64,000 nucleotides of DNA from Glutamicibacter creatinolyticus (GCF_006094275.1 NZ_CP034412.1:1302001-1366000), one strand, 5' to 3'. Positions 36,429 to 45,159 are shown, numbered from the stretch's first letter. The notes: a model not told the origin generated them from the letters alone. Translations and numbers: made by a program.

Positions 36429-37079
36429 TTGAAGAAGACCGTCTATGCGCTGGCGGCATTGGCCCTGGCAATCACGGCATCCGGTTGTACATCCGCCGCG
36501 GATGAGGAAGCTGCGCCATCCGCAGCTGAGGCCACGCAGAACGAGGGCACGTCAATAGACCCACTCGGTGGCACGCCTTCGGCGGCACCGACCGAAAAAG
36601 ACGTGGACTTCCTTGAGGACCTCGGCGTGAACGACCGCGGCAATGTGACGGTGGAAGAGAACGAACAGGCGGTCTTCAAGGATCCCAAGGGGGATGCCGA
36701 GTTCGCCGAATTCACGGCCACCAACGTCACCACGAATTTCAAATGCACCGCCAAGGACGCCCAGCCGAGCATCAACGGCCAATACGTGGCGCTGGACTTT
36801 GACGTTAATGCCAACGAGGACCTGGCCGAGTCCGGGTTCCCGTACTTCTACCTGAGTGTGCACGAGTTCCGTGCCTGGGATGCCAAGGGTGAACCAATTC
36901 CGGATCCGGTGGGCAACGCCGAATCGTGCATTACCGACAAGGAGCGGGTGCCCTCACCCATTGACCCGGGCGACAGTGAGAAGGGCCTGGTCGTCCTGGA
37001 CCTGCCCAAGGGGGCCGGCACCGCAAGCTTCACGCTCGGTGGGTTCCAAGGCTCATACGGCTGGGAATGGAGCTGGTGA
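36429..37079 (+). CDS. Secreted lipoprotein of unknown function
   Basis: From TTG 36429 the protein has 216 residues: a signal peptide with lipobox ITASGC (Cys near 20), an Ala/Glu-rich linker, and a beta-rich domain with two conserved-looking cysteines (NFKCTAKD, AESCITDK). The domain resembles small immunoglobulin-like lipoprotein modules of the DUF4352 kind, but this is tentative. It sits between the hydrolase and the Alg14/PssD-like gene, so an exopolysaccharide-related surface role is likely. Confidence 0.6.
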   Translation: MKKTVYALAALALAITASGCTSAADEEAAPSAAEATQNEGTSIDPLGGTPSAAPTEKDVDFLEDLGVNDRGNVTVEENEQAVFKDPKGDAEFAEFTATNVTTNFKCTAKDAQPSINGQYVALDFDVNANEDLAESGFPYFYLSVHEFRAWDAKGEPIPDPVGNAESCITDKERVPSPIDPGDSEKGLVVLDLPKGAGTASFTLGGFQGSYGWEWSW

Positions 37080-37164
37080 GCGTCCGGGACAGCACTTGAG
37101 GAGTAAAGCCACAGCAAGTTGAACGGGCAATGCCGGTGTGTCCGTGAGTAAACACGTCAACCGG

Positions 37165-37188
37165 GATGACCTTTTGGGGGAGGACATC
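37165..37188 (+). promoter_or_regulatory. Start-site hairpin with G-rich loop (PssD-like gene)
   Basis: GATG (37165-37168) pairs with CATC (37185-37188) and, across an A-A mismatch, CC with GG. The loop is TTTTGGGGGA. The ATG at 37189 follows with no gap. Confidence 0.65.
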
Positions 37189-37638
37189 ATGAAGGTACTT
37201 TTTGTTACATCGCCGGGGGGACACCTGGCCCAGCTGCTGCCGCTGCGGGAGTGGTGGGAACAGCACCAACGCAGCTGGGTGACGTTCCGGCGTCCGGAAG
37301 TGGAGCAGGCGCTGGAGGGGGAAAACGTCACGTGGTGCTATTGGCCCACCACCCGCAACATTCCCAACGCCATCCGCAACTTCTTCCTGGCCATTCGCAC
37401 GCTGCGCCGGGAGCGGCCCGATGTGGTCATGTCGGTGGGGGCCGGGGCCAGCGTTCCCTTTTTCCTGATTGCCTACGTCATGGGCATCAAGACCGTGTAC
37501 CTGGAATGCTTTGACCGCATCACCATGCCGACGCTGAGCGGACGCATCTGCTACCCGCTGACCGACCTGTTCTGCGTGCAGTGGGATGAACAGAAGAAAT
37601 ACTATCCGGAGGCCGTGAACATTGGGGCCGTGCTGTGA
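37189..37638 (+). CDS. PssD/Alg14-like glycosyltransferase membrane subunit
   Basis: The 149-residue protein begins MKVLFVTSPGGHLAQLLPL, the N-terminal signature of Alg14/PssD/CpsF proteins, and has a hydrophobic anchor (VPFFLIAYVMGIKTVYLE). In this family it recruits and activates a separate catalytic partner, encoded by the next gene with a 4-base GTGA overlap. Together they would add the second sugar to the lipid-linked unit. ATG 37189 is set by the abutting G-loop hairpin. Confidence 0.85.
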   Translation: MKVLFVTSPGGHLAQLLPLREWWEQHQRSWVTFRRPEVEQALEGENVTWCYWPTTRNIPNAIRNFFLAIRTLRRERPDVVMSVGAGASVPFFLIAYVMGIKTVYLECFDRITMPTLSGRICYPLTDLFCVQWDEQKKYYPEAVNIGAVL

Positions 37639-38210
37639 GCGGGGCAGAGCAGCATTACGATTTGGTGGTCTCCGTCGGCACCGACCACCACCTCTTTGAT
37701 CGGCTGATTGACTGGGTGGATGACTGGATGGACCGGCAGGAAAAGGCACCAAGCCTGTTTGTGCAGCACGGTGCGAGCCGGCGACCGCGGCATGGAACGG
37801 GCGTGGAGCGCCTGCCCCGCGGGGAACTGTTGAAAATCTACGAACGCGCCCAGGTGGTGGTGGTGCAGGGCGGGCCCGGCTCGATCCTGGACGTGCGCGA
37901 AATCGGGGTGATTCCCCTGGCCGTGCCACGGGTTCCTGAGCTGAAGGAAGTCGTGGACGGGCACCAGATCGAATTCACCCGGGTCATGGCCGAACACGGT
38001 GACGCCATTTACGTGGACCAGCGCCAGGAGCTGCACCGCCAACTGGACAAGGCGTTTGCCAACCCGCTGGCCTTGCGCACCGAGCCACGGCGGGCTGATC
38101 CGGGGGCTGCGGGGCAACGTCTTGCCGCGCAGCTGGGGCAGCCTTTGTTCGGTTCGCGGCGTTCGGTGGGAAGGATGCTGCGCCGTGTCGGTCAGCTGGT
38201 GCGGCGCTGA
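37635..38210 (+). CDS. PssE/Alg13-like glycosyltransferase catalytic subunit
   Basis: The 191-residue protein corresponds to the C-terminal half of GT28/GT-B enzymes: VVSVGTDHHLFDRLIDWV at the start and VVVVQGGPGSILDVREIGVI for nucleotide-sugar binding. Its GTG overlaps the stop of the PssD-like gene, which guarantees balanced synthesis of the two subunits. A basic C-terminal tail (GRMLRRVGQLVRR) may hold it at the membrane. Confidence 0.85.
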   Translation: MSGAEQHYDLVVSVGTDHHLFDRLIDWVDDWMDRQEKAPSLFVQHGASRRPRHGTGVERLPRGELLKIYERAQVVVVQGGPGSILDVREIGVIPLAVPRVPELKEVVDGHQIEFTRVMAEHGDAIYVDQRQELHRQLDKAFANPLALRTEPRRADPGAAGQRLAAQLGQPLFGSRRSVGRMLRRVGQLVRR

Positions 38211-38345
38211 GACATTGGTGAACGCAATCCCATTCCGCGTTGGCGCCGGCCATCGGGTGGAGCGGTAAAGACGACTGGGAGCAGCACCGTTCTGAAAGGT
38301 GTGCGCGGATGCAGAAGAACATATACGAGTAACAAGCCGCCAAAC

Positions 38346-38393
38346 GGACCGGCCGGCAGCCAGGCGGGCAACACAGCTTTCCGCGGCCGGTCC
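38346..38393 (+). promoter_or_regulatory. Strong 10-bp hairpin upstream of acyltransferase 2
   Basis: GGACCGGCCG (38346-38355) pairs perfectly with CGGCCGGTCC (38384-38393), 19 bases before the acyltransferase ATG. No T-run follows, so an attenuation or RNA-protection role is possible, or a terminator of the preceding genes. Confidence 0.4.
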
Positions 38394-38398
38394 TTTGG

Positions 38399-38414
38399 CA
38401 TGGGGGAGTACATG
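38399..38414 (+). promoter_or_regulatory. Start-site hairpin with G-rich loop (acyltransferase 2)
   Basis: CATG (38399-38402) can pair with CATG (38411-38414) around GGGGAGTA, and the downstream arm includes the ATG at 38412. The stem is only 4 bp and self-complementary, so it is one of the weaker members. Confidence 0.4.
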
Positions 38415-39455
38415 GTCACCACGACGAACTCACGCGTTGGGCAACGCAAGAATCAGAACATCGAGACCCTGCGGGGCATTGCGATCATCGCCTTGGTCGC
38501 CTTCCACGTCATCGGGGTCAGCGGCTCCGCCGGATTAAATGTTCCGCCCGACAGCGTGTGGCGCTGGTTTGCCGATTCCCTGGGCTTCATCCGCATGCCG
38601 TTGTTTACGTTCCTTTCCGGGGTCGTCTACGCCGCCTACGCACCCATGCGCAGCGGGATGGGCAGGTTCGTGCGTTCCAAGGCCCGTCGCCTGTTGCTTC
38701 CCATGGTTTGCGTCGGGGCGATCTTCCTGACCGTGCAGTCATTGGCCCCGGGCACGAACCGCGACCTGCTCGGTGAAGAGCCCTGGTTCATGTGGCTGAT
38801 CCTGCCCGTGGCGCACTTTTGGTTCCTGCCGGCCCTCTTCTGGATCTTTGTGCTGTTCGCGTTGCTCGATGTCCGCCACCTGATGGACTCGGCCCGTAAC
38901 CTGTGGACCCTGCTGGGCTTCACGGTAGCGGCCTCGGTGCTGATCGGGCCGCTCTTTGACCGGAACTGGCTGGGATTTGAGGGCAGCCTCTACCTGCTGC
39001 CGTTCTTCACCTTTGGCGTCATCTGCGCCCGCCTGGGCTGGCAACGGCAGGCGCTGAAGTGGCGGTTGCTGTCCGTGGCCGCCCTGGCGGTGGCCTTCAC
39101 CTGGATCCAACTGGGCCTGCTGGGCGTGGTTCCGGCCATCGCTGAACGTCACGAGTTGGGCGGGATTCTGGCCAGTTTCGCAGCCCTTCTGGCGGTCTTT
39201 GGCTTTCCCTTCCAGGTGCGGGCGCTGGCCTGGCTTGGCCAGTTCGCCTACCCGATCTTCCTCTTCCACGTCTTCGGTTCGGCCGGGGCCCGGATCGTGC
39301 TGCTGCGCCTGGGCGTTGAGATAACCTGGATTCACTTCCTGACCGGCGTCCTGCTGGCCCTGGCCTTGGGAATCGTGGCGGACAAGATGTTCTGCCGGTT
39401 CAACGCCACCAACGTGGTGCTGTTGGGGAACAAGCTCCGTCCACGCCATCGGTAG
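38412..39455 (+). CDS. Membrane acyltransferase, family 3 (second copy)
   Basis: The 347-residue protein has about ten membrane segments and the family signature NQNIETLRGIAIIALVAFHV with the catalytic His, then RMPLFTFLSGVVYA. It probably adds an acetyl or similar group to the polymer. ATG 38412 is favoured, and ATG 38400 in the same frame is the alternative. The longer frame from 38301 would add an unlikely polar leader. Confidence 0.85.
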   Translation: MVTTTNSRVGQRKNQNIETLRGIAIIALVAFHVIGVSGSAGLNVPPDSVWRWFADSLGFIRMPLFTFLSGVVYAAYAPMRSGMGRFVRSKARRLLLPMVCVGAIFLTVQSLAPGTNRDLLGEEPWFMWLILPVAHFWFLPALFWIFVLFALLDVRHLMDSARNLWTLLGFTVAASVLIGPLFDRNWLGFEGSLYLLPFFTFGVICARLGWQRQALKWRLLSVAALAVAFTWIQLGLLGVVPAIAERHELGGILASFAALLAVFGFPFQVRALAWLGQFAYPIFLFHVFGSAGARIVLLRLGVEITWIHFLTGVLLALALGIVADKMFCRFNATNVVLLGNKLRPRHR

Positions 39456-39529
39456 CCCGCCTTCCGGCCAAGTAGCCGCCGGGGAGCGCCTACCGCCACG
39501 CCAGCAGTATTTTATGGCCGTAGACACTG

Positions 39530-39557
39530 TTGGCCCCCGGCAATAGCCGGGGGCCAA
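39530..39557. terminator. Bidirectional terminator between convergent genes
   Basis: TTGGCCCCCGGC (39530-39541) pairs perfectly with GCCGGGGGCCAA (39546-39557) around AATA, between acyltransferase 2 (plus) and the GT2 gene (minus). Confidence 0.8.
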
Positions 39558-39580
39558 GGCGTTGGGAGGGCCGGGACTGG

Positions 39581-40519
39581 TCAGATGCCGCGGCCCTTCT
39601 CGTTCAGGCGGTCCACCACCCAGCCGGGGCTCAACGCCCCGCTGGCCACCGCCAGGGCCAGGTAGCCGCGCGGCTGGCGAGGGTTGAGCCGAATTGACTG
39701 CGCGGCAACCTGCACCCCCTCACGGCGGCGCTCCTTGAGCGAGGCCAGGGCGAAGGCCCGCTGCCCATGCAGCCAGGAGGCCGTGCGCTTCGAAGCGGTC
39801 AGTTCCGGGTGCTTGCCGATCAGGAAACTGATTCCGGCTTCCATGGCCTCCCACCGGCGGGAGAACTTCGAACCGCCCTTGTGCCACAGCACGTCAACGG
39901 CCGCCTGCGGCAGGACGCTGATTCTTCCCGCGGCCGCGGCCCGGATCAGCAGGTCGTAGTCTTCCCCATAGCCGTAGGGAATGGTTTCATCGACCAACCC
40001 CACCTCCTCGATGAGGAACACCCGGTCAAAGAGGTAACTGGAGGGGTGGGCGCCGGTGAGCCGGTCCTGGGTGATGGCACTGGTGTCAACGGTGGCAAGC
40101 TGCGGAATCCTGACCATCCGCTTCTGGCCGTAACTGATCTCAATGCCGGTGACGCACCCCGAGGCGTTCTCCTGGCGCATCAGGGCGACCTGCCGGGTCA
40201 GCTTGCTGGGCTTCCAGGCATCATCATCATCGCAGAACGCCACCAACTCGGTGTCGGCGTGCAGGATGCCCGAGTTGCGGGCTCCGGCCAACCCGGGTGT
40301 CCGGGTGTTGGTGATGACCTTCACCTGGCGGTTGCCCTCGCGGCGGGCAAGCTCTGGATGCGGTGCGTGGTTGTCGTAGACGACCGTGATGGTGATGGAC
40401 CCCTGGTAGTCCTGGTTCCAGGCGGCCTCGATGGCCTGCTGCAGCAGGTGCATGCGGTCCTGTGTGGCGATCACCACCGTTACCGATGGTGCCGGCGATG
40501 GACTGTGGATCTCAGACAT
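39581..40519 (-). CDS. GT2 glycosyltransferase
   Basis: The 312-residue cytoplasmic protein is a GT-A enzyme with SVTVVIATQDRMHLLQQAIE, LVAFCDDDDAWKPSKL (DxD region) and the later GYGEDYDLLIRAAAAG acceptor-site Glu-Asp. It adds a sugar to the lipid-linked repeat unit. ATG 40519 overlaps the upstream wzz stop by eight bases. It is the last gene of a five-gene minus-strand operon (polymerase, kinase-like, sulfotransferase, Wzz, GT2). Confidence 0.85.
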   Translation of the reverse strand: MSEIHSPSPAPSVTVVIATQDRMHLLQQAIEAAWNQDYQGSITITVVYDNHAPHPELARREGNRQVKVITNTRTPGLAGARNSGILHADTELVAFCDDDDAWKPSKLTRQVALMRQENASGCVTGIEISYGQKRMVRIPQLATVDTSAITQDRLTGAHPSSYLFDRVFLIEEVGLVDETIPYGYGEDYDLLIRAAAAGRISVLPQAAVDVLWHKGGSKFSRRWEAMEAGISFLIGKHPELTASKRTASWLHGQRAFALASLKERRREGVQVAAQSIRLNPRQPRGYLALAVASGALSPGWVVDRLNEKGRGI

Positions 40520-41369
40520 TGATACCCCCAAGTAGCTGTGGTCGAGATGCTCTGGCGGCAAACCGGGCGTCGGACAGGGCCGAACGACGGTTGGGCGCCA
40601 CAATAAAGGACAGGACGATGGCCAGGGCCAGTGAAGAGGTGAAGTAGACGGTCACCGGTGGGCGTGCGGCCGTATCCGGTACGGCGGCCTGCCGGGAAAT
40701 AAAGCCCGGGTCCGGTGGGATGGTGTCGATGGCCGAGAGCGCAAACTCCAGTTCACTGATTTGCTCCGAGGATTCGGCCAGCGCCTCACGGCGTTCGCTG
40801 ATCGGGATGTCCTCGATCTGCTGCTCCTGGGCTTCGGTGCGCAGCACCTTGATGTGCGCCTGCAGTTCCTCGCGCCGGCTTTCCTCCAGGCTCTCCAAGC
40901 GGGTGAGGCGCTCCTGAAGGAAGTTGGCCGATAGCAGCTTCACCGCCCGGTAGGCCAGCTGCGGATCCGTGTTGGACACGTAGAGGCGCAGGATGCGGGA
41001 GTTGATGATTGGTGAAATGGTCAGCTCCCGCAGCAGGCCGGAGGAGCGCCCCGGATACTCCAGCTCGCGGGCGGTCTTTCCCACTACCGCGTCCGAATAC
41101 AGGATCTGCACCGCGGAGTCGATGGACACGTCCCGGTCGGCGGCAACCTGCGACGAACTGGTCACCGCAACGACCACCACGTCCACCTGGGCCGAATACT
41201 TTGCCGGCTGCATCAGGTAGAACGCGCTGCCCAGGCAGAAGACGATGATGAAGCACAGCAGGGTGCGTCCCGGGTTGCGCAACGGCATCGAAAAGACCTC
41301 GGCCAGCGTTTCCGCGTCGCTGCGTCGCTCGGCGTGGCGGCTCTTGAGGCTGGCAACCTTGGCGATCAT
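40512..41369 (-). CDS. Wzz-like chain-length/co-polymerase protein, short form
   Basis: The 285-residue protein has two membrane segments (about 35-55 and 245-262) around an extracytoplasmic coiled-coil region (LTRLESLEESRREELQAHIK). This is the Wzz plan without a kinase domain. ATG 41369 overlaps the sulfotransferase stop as ATGA. It is the second chain-length-type protein of the locus, so the two may act on different polymers or together. Confidence 0.8.
   Translation of the reverse strand: MIAKVASLKSRHAERRSDAETLAEVFSMPLRNPGRTLLCFIIVFCLGSAFYLMQPAKYSAQVDVVVVAVTSSSQVAADRDVSIDSAVQILYSDAVVGKTARELEYPGRSSGLLRELTISPIINSRILRLYVSNTDPQLAYRAVKLLSANFLQERLTRLESLEESRREELQAHIKVLRTEAQEQQIEDIPISERREALAESSEQISELEFALSAIDTIPPDPGFISRQAAVPDTAARPPVTVYFTSSLALAIVLSFIVAPNRRSALSDARFAARASRPQLLGGINV
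40521..40532 (-). promoter_or_regulatory. G-rich start-site motif (GT2 gene)
   Basis: CTTGGGGGTATC on the minus strand lies just before the ATG at 40519, inside the last codons of wzz. Only a 3-bp TAC/GTA stem can form around it. Confidence 0.35.
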
Positions 41370-42235
41370 TGCAGCCAGCTTGGCGTGTAGCCCAGGAACC
41401 GGATGAGTTCATCGTTCTCGCCGGCGAACTCCCGGTCCAGCAGCTGGCGCAGCTGCGGGGCCATCTCGGCGCTGGGCCGGGAATTGGAATGGATGATCTC
41501 CTCCGGACGCCAGGGGTCCAGCCCGATGCTGTTCAGCAGCTGATCCCAGCCCTCCAGGCCGGGTCGGAAGAACGCATCGGCGTCCAGGATCGTCAGCTTC
41601 CCCGGGGCCAGTGCGTTCTTGGCCCGGCGCAGCTGAGCCGTGTAGCGGCCGCGGGCCACATAGCCGTAATGCTGGTGGGCGAAGGACTGGTAGTTCGGGT
41701 CGGCGATGATCTTTTCTTCCTCCCCGGCCAGGCGCTCGGGTTCGCGATCCAGGGCCTCTTCAAAGGACAGGGTTTCAAATCCCCGCCCCTTCTCCTGCTT
41801 GTAGGCCGAAAAGGCGCGCTGGGCAGGGTCGCGCAGCAACACGATGACCTGGGCCTGTGGTGCCACCTCGGCGATGCGCTGCATGGCCAGGGGATGGAAG
41901 AGGTAGTACGGGCTGGCCTCCCCGCTGATCCGGTCCGACCCCCAGGGGCGGCGCAACGGGAAATGACCGGCATAGAAGTTCGGGCCCCGGCTGAAGCGCT
42001 CGGCCGTGTCAAAGAAATGGATGCCCTTGTTCAGCATCGGCGGGCGCACCTGCGGATGGCGCGCGAGCATCCGGAAAAGACTGGTGGTGGCGCAGCGCTG
42101 CGCGCCGGCGATAATGAAGCCCGGCTGCATGCGCAGGCTCGCGGTCATTTGCCCGAAACCCACCAGCGTGGTCCGTGCGAACTGGCGTGCCGAATGCTGG
42201 ATGGTGTCTTCCACGACGAATTCTTGTTTAGTCAT
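41366..42235 (-). CDS. PAPS-dependent sulfotransferase 2
   Basis: The 289-residue protein carries PGFIIAGAQRCATTSLFRML near residue 40 (5'-phosphosulfate loop) and VIVLLRDPAQRAFSAYKQEK near 130 (3'-phosphate motif), as in heparan N/O-sulfotransferase-like enzymes. It is coupled to the wzz gene by a 4-base overlap and lies in the polymerase operon, so the sulfated product is very likely the exopolysaccharide. ATG 42235 is preferred over GTG 42238. Confidence 0.85.
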   Translation of the reverse strand: MTKQEFVVEDTIQHSARQFARTTLVGFGQMTASLRMQPGFIIAGAQRCATTSLFRMLARHPQVRPPMLNKGIHFFDTAERFSRGPNFYAGHFPLRRPWGSDRISGEASPYYLFHPLAMQRIAEVAPQAQVIVLLRDPAQRAFSAYKQEKGRGFETLSFEEALDREPERLAGEEEKIIADPNYQSFAHQHYGYVARGRYTAQLRRAKNALAPGKLTILDADAFFRPGLEGWDQLLNSIGLDPWRPEEIIHSNSRPSAEMAPQLRQLLDREFAGENDELIRFLGYTPSWLQ

Positions 42236-42254
42236 CACTTACCCCCATTGAGTG
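42236..42254 (-). promoter_or_regulatory. Start-site hairpin with G-rich loop (sulfotransferase 2)
   Basis: On the minus strand CACT (42254-42251) pairs with AGTG (42239-42236) around CAATGGGGGTA, and the ATG at 42235 follows with no gap. It overlaps the stop of the kinase-like gene. Confidence 0.5.
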
Positions 42255-43459
42255 TCTTTGATCAGTTCCTGCATCACGTCGGTGTACCAGCGCCCCAGCG
42301 CAAAGGTCGCCTCGACCTGGTGCCGGTGCCCGTCCCCAAGGAACCTGGCCGCCAGGGTGGCCAGGTAGAGCAGCCGGAGCATCGCCTGTATGGCGTGGCG
42401 GGGTGCCCGGGTCCCACATTGCACCTGCAGTCCCGCGACGTTCGCATTCAGTTCCGGATCGCGCAGCGCCCTAAGCGCCGCACCCATGTTCCCCATCTCG
42501 CGCAACCTCTCGTGGGCCGCGAAGTGGAATAGGTCATTGCCCACCGGCTGACCGGTGTCGTAGCGTTCCCAGTCCCAGACCATTGGCGCGGATTTGGTCC
42601 GCGCCATGTTCCACGGGCCAAAATCCCCGTGCCACGCCCCGAACGCCAGGCTCTCTTCGGGCAGCAAGCGCGGCAGCTGGCGAACCATGTCGGCCAGTCG
42701 TCCGGCTGCGGGAACCGCTGCCAGAGCCTCCAAGTCACGCAGCAGGCCCCGGAACCAGGTGGAATCGGCCAGCAGGCGTTGCTCCACCGGCGCGCTGGCC
42801 AACAGCCCGATGACCGCGCCGACCGGCAACGGCAGGGGACGCTGGAGCGCATTGGGGCGCAGTGCGCTCATCACGAGCACGGGTTTGCTGTCAAAGAAGT
42901 CATAGGAAATCACCTGCGGTACCTGCAGCGCCGAGGCTGAGCTTGACTGCAGGGCCAGCAGCGCCCGGTGTTCATTGGCCACCAACTCGTGGGCCAGCTC
43001 GGACAGCCCGATCTTCGCAAACCCCAGTTCACGCCCGCGCCGGTCAAAGATCCCCAGTACCGGTTTGCGGTTGGCGCGCGCCGACCCGGTCATCAGCCCG
43101 AAGCAGACCGGCTGGTTGAAAATGTTCTCCAGATGGGTGGTGATGGAGCCGGAGTCATCACCGACGGTGATCCCGGCGGGCATCAACCGTGCGCCTGCCG
43201 GTGAACGCAGCGCCGCGGCCAGGGCGTAGCGGCGGGCCTTGTGCTTGAGACCGTCGCTGGCGCAGGGGCGGATCGCACTGCGCATCGCGGCGGGGGGAAC
43301 GTTGGCCGGGACCGCCAGGCGCGGGTTGGTGCGCGAGGGCACTAGCCGCCAGCCATCCTGCCCGGGGCCAAGGTCCCTCACCTCGACGGTACCGTGCGGG
43401 AAGAGCTCACCGAGCGTTTCACACAGTGAGCCGAGTCGTTCACCGGTAGCGCTGTTCAT
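42239..43459 (-). CDS. Aminoglycoside-phosphotransferase-like kinase in the exopolysaccharide operon
   Basis: The 406-residue protein has a small N-terminal domain of unclear fold and a C-terminal APH/choline-kinase-like domain with AWHGDFGPWNMA (HGDxxxxN catalytic loop) and VWDWERYD (metal-binding Asp). It would phosphorylate a small molecule or a sugar. Antibiotic resistance is unlikely given the operon. It may supply or add a phosphate substituent. ATG 43459 overlaps the polymerase gene by 20 bases. Confidence 0.65.
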   Translation of the reverse strand: MNSATGERLGSLCETLGELFPHGTVEVRDLGPGQDGWRLVPSRTNPRLAVPANVPPAAMRSAIRPCASDGLKHKARRYALAAALRSPAGARLMPAGITVGDDSGSITTHLENIFNQPVCFGLMTGSARANRKPVLGIFDRRGRELGFAKIGLSELAHELVANEHRALLALQSSSASALQVPQVISYDFFDSKPVLVMSALRPNALQRPLPLPVGAVIGLLASAPVEQRLLADSTWFRGLLRDLEALAAVPAAGRLADMVRQLPRLLPEESLAFGAWHGDFGPWNMARTKSAPMVWDWERYDTGQPVGNDLFHFAAHERLREMGNMGAALRALRDPELNANVAGLQVQCGTRAPRHAIQAMLRLLYLATLAARFLGDGHRHQVEATFALGRWYTDVMQELIKDTQWG

Positions 43460-44858
43460 CAATGACCAGTCCTTCCGCTAATGGGTCTAGTTCCTGTTTT
43501 TCCCTGAACCATCGCCAGGAAAGACCGGTGGCGATCATCAGGATGAACAGGGAAGTGGTGATGGTGTCATAGGTCGGCAGCACGCAGGCGAAGAACAGTG
43601 CCGGGTAGACCATGGCCCACTGGCGTGAGTCCTTGCTCTTGAGTATCGGGAAATAGCGGCGCACGAAGAACGCCAGGAACAGGAGCGTGCCGATGATGCC
43701 GGTGCAGAAGATCAGGTACCACAGCGTACCCTGGGTCCCCAGCTGCGGGGGCGAGCACTGGTGGCAGTCCGCGGTGGCGCCGGCGGCAATGGAGAAGAAG
43801 TTCCCCTGCCGGGTGCGGGTGGAGCCGAAACCGATGAACGGGGAATGCTCCACCGTGGTCTTGAGCGTGTAGCTGGCCAGGTTGGCGCGTCCGGTGTTGC
43901 TGTGTGGGTTATCCAGGCGCGACTGGATGACGTCCCACAGGGGGGTGCTGATCAGCAGCACCGCCGCCACCAGGAACGCGGTGCAGAAGCCAGCCAATGC
44001 CATGAAGTGCCCGTTCAGCGTCAACCGGACCAGGAGCAGCAGCCCGAGCACCACCAGCCCAACCCACATGGCGCGATTCAGCGAGAGGATGGCCGGCGGG
44101 ATCGCTGCCAGCAACCCGACCCATAGCAGCACCCGCACCCACTTGCGGGCAACATACTTGATGACCAGCAGGTAGAACGGCAGCAACAGGCCGTAGTTGG
44201 CGCCCCAGGAGTTGGCGTACTGGTAGGGCGCCTTGGGGCGCGCACTGGAATACCCCAGGATGTCCTGCACCTGGGTCAGCCCGGGATGGATCTGTGAATT
44301 CACAAATGTGTTGGAGGTGATGGCGTGCGGTAGCACGGCCTCCAACACCGACGGGAAGTCAAGGAAGCTCAGGTACACCCCGGCATAGCCGCCCAGTACC
44401 GTGACCCCGAAAAGCATGGCCAGCAGGGTGATAATGGTGCGGTCTGCAAGCGTCTTTTGCGAGCTGTTGCCGATAAAGAGCATCACCGCGGTGCTGGCCA
44501 ATATCCACCCGAAGCGGTAGGCCCAGCTCAAAACGCGGGACGCACCGCTTTCGGGCATCAGGCCGGGCACCGGGACCCAGAGCACGAACACGCCCAGGGC
44601 CACGATGATCAAGAACAGTCCCCATAGCCAGAATCCCGGCGGCACCTGGATTCGCGGCTGCTTCAGCAGCTGGTAGCCCAGCAGGGCGCCGACAATCAGG
44701 AAGCCCAGATTGCCCAGTCCCAGTAGCCACCACAGCGGAAAGAATCCGAGAAAGGCGACCAGCGGCCACGCAGGATTGCGCTCGAACCAAGTGTTCGAGC
44801 GCAGGCGCCATTCATGGCGCGGTGCAGTATTAAATCCCCCAAGTACAGGTGGCTTCAT
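43440..44858 (-). CDS. Wzy-type polymerase / O-antigen ligase-like protein
   Basis: The 472-residue protein has about 11-12 membrane segments and a large extracytoplasmic loop (about residues 300-370, GFGSTRTRQGNFFSIA) as in Wzy/WaaL proteins. It would polymerise repeat units on the outer face of the membrane. It is the first gene of the minus-strand operon and is divergent from the PKD protein gene. Confidence 0.8.
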   Translation of the reverse strand: MKPPVLGGFNTAPRHEWRLRSNTWFERNPAWPLVAFLGFFPLWWLLGLGNLGFLIVGALLGYQLLKQPRIQVPPGFWLWGLFLIIVALGVFVLWVPVPGLMPESGASRVLSWAYRFGWILASTAVMLFIGNSSQKTLADRTIITLLAMLFGVTVLGGYAGVYLSFLDFPSVLEAVLPHAITSNTFVNSQIHPGLTQVQDILGYSSARPKAPYQYANSWGANYGLLLPFYLLVIKYVARKWVRVLLWVGLLAAIPPAILSLNRAMWVGLVVLGLLLLVRLTLNGHFMALAGFCTAFLVAAVLLISTPLWDVIQSRLDNPHSNTGRANLASYTLKTTVEHSPFIGFGSTRTRQGNFFSIAAGATADCHQCSPPQLGTQGTLWYLIFCTGIIGTLLFLAFFVRRYFPILKSKDSRQWAMVYPALFFACVLPTYDTITTSLFILMIATGLSWRWFREKQELDPLAEGLVIDEQRYR

Positions 44859-44884
44859 CGGTTTACATCCCCAGTTAGAAACCG
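44859..44884 (-). promoter_or_regulatory. Start-site hairpin with G-rich loop (polymerase)
   Basis: On the minus strand CGGTTT (44884-44879) pairs exactly with AAACCG (44864-44859). The loop is CTAACTGGGGATGT. The ATG at 44858 follows with no gap. Confidence 0.65.
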
Positions 44885-45159
44885 AACCCGGCCGCCACGT
44901 GGTGACGCCGAGTTTGAAACTGACGCCAGCCTACCGACAAAGCGTTGACGAAGGGAAGGGGATGACGCGCCAGGAGCGCCGTGCCGCGGCGGATTGCAGT
45001 AGCCCATCACGAATCGAGTATCAGGCGAGTAGTGAATCCAAGTAGTTCGGAGTAGTTAACGAGTATGGGGTCGCGGTTACCACTATTCCTGTGTCCCGGA
45101 TTGCTACCCATAATTAGGTCAGTTGTCGTCCTTTCGGCGGCGCTATGTCACTGGCATTG
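44885..45159. promoter_or_regulatory. Divergent promoter region with helically phased GAGTA repeats
   Basis: (G/A)AGTA occurs at 45016, 45027, 45040, 45050 and 45061, spaced 11, 13, 10 and 11 bases, so the copies lie on nearly one face of the helix. The array lies upstream of the PKD protein gene and between it and the divergent polymerase gene. It resembles a direct-repeat binding array for a response regulator. Clear promoter hexamers were not assigned. Confidence 0.45.

Noticed and set aside
42239-43459. Aminoglycoside resistance gene
   Set aside because: The kinase motifs match the APH fold, but it is embedded and overlapping in a polysaccharide operon and has a long extra N-terminal part. 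Resistance is not supported.
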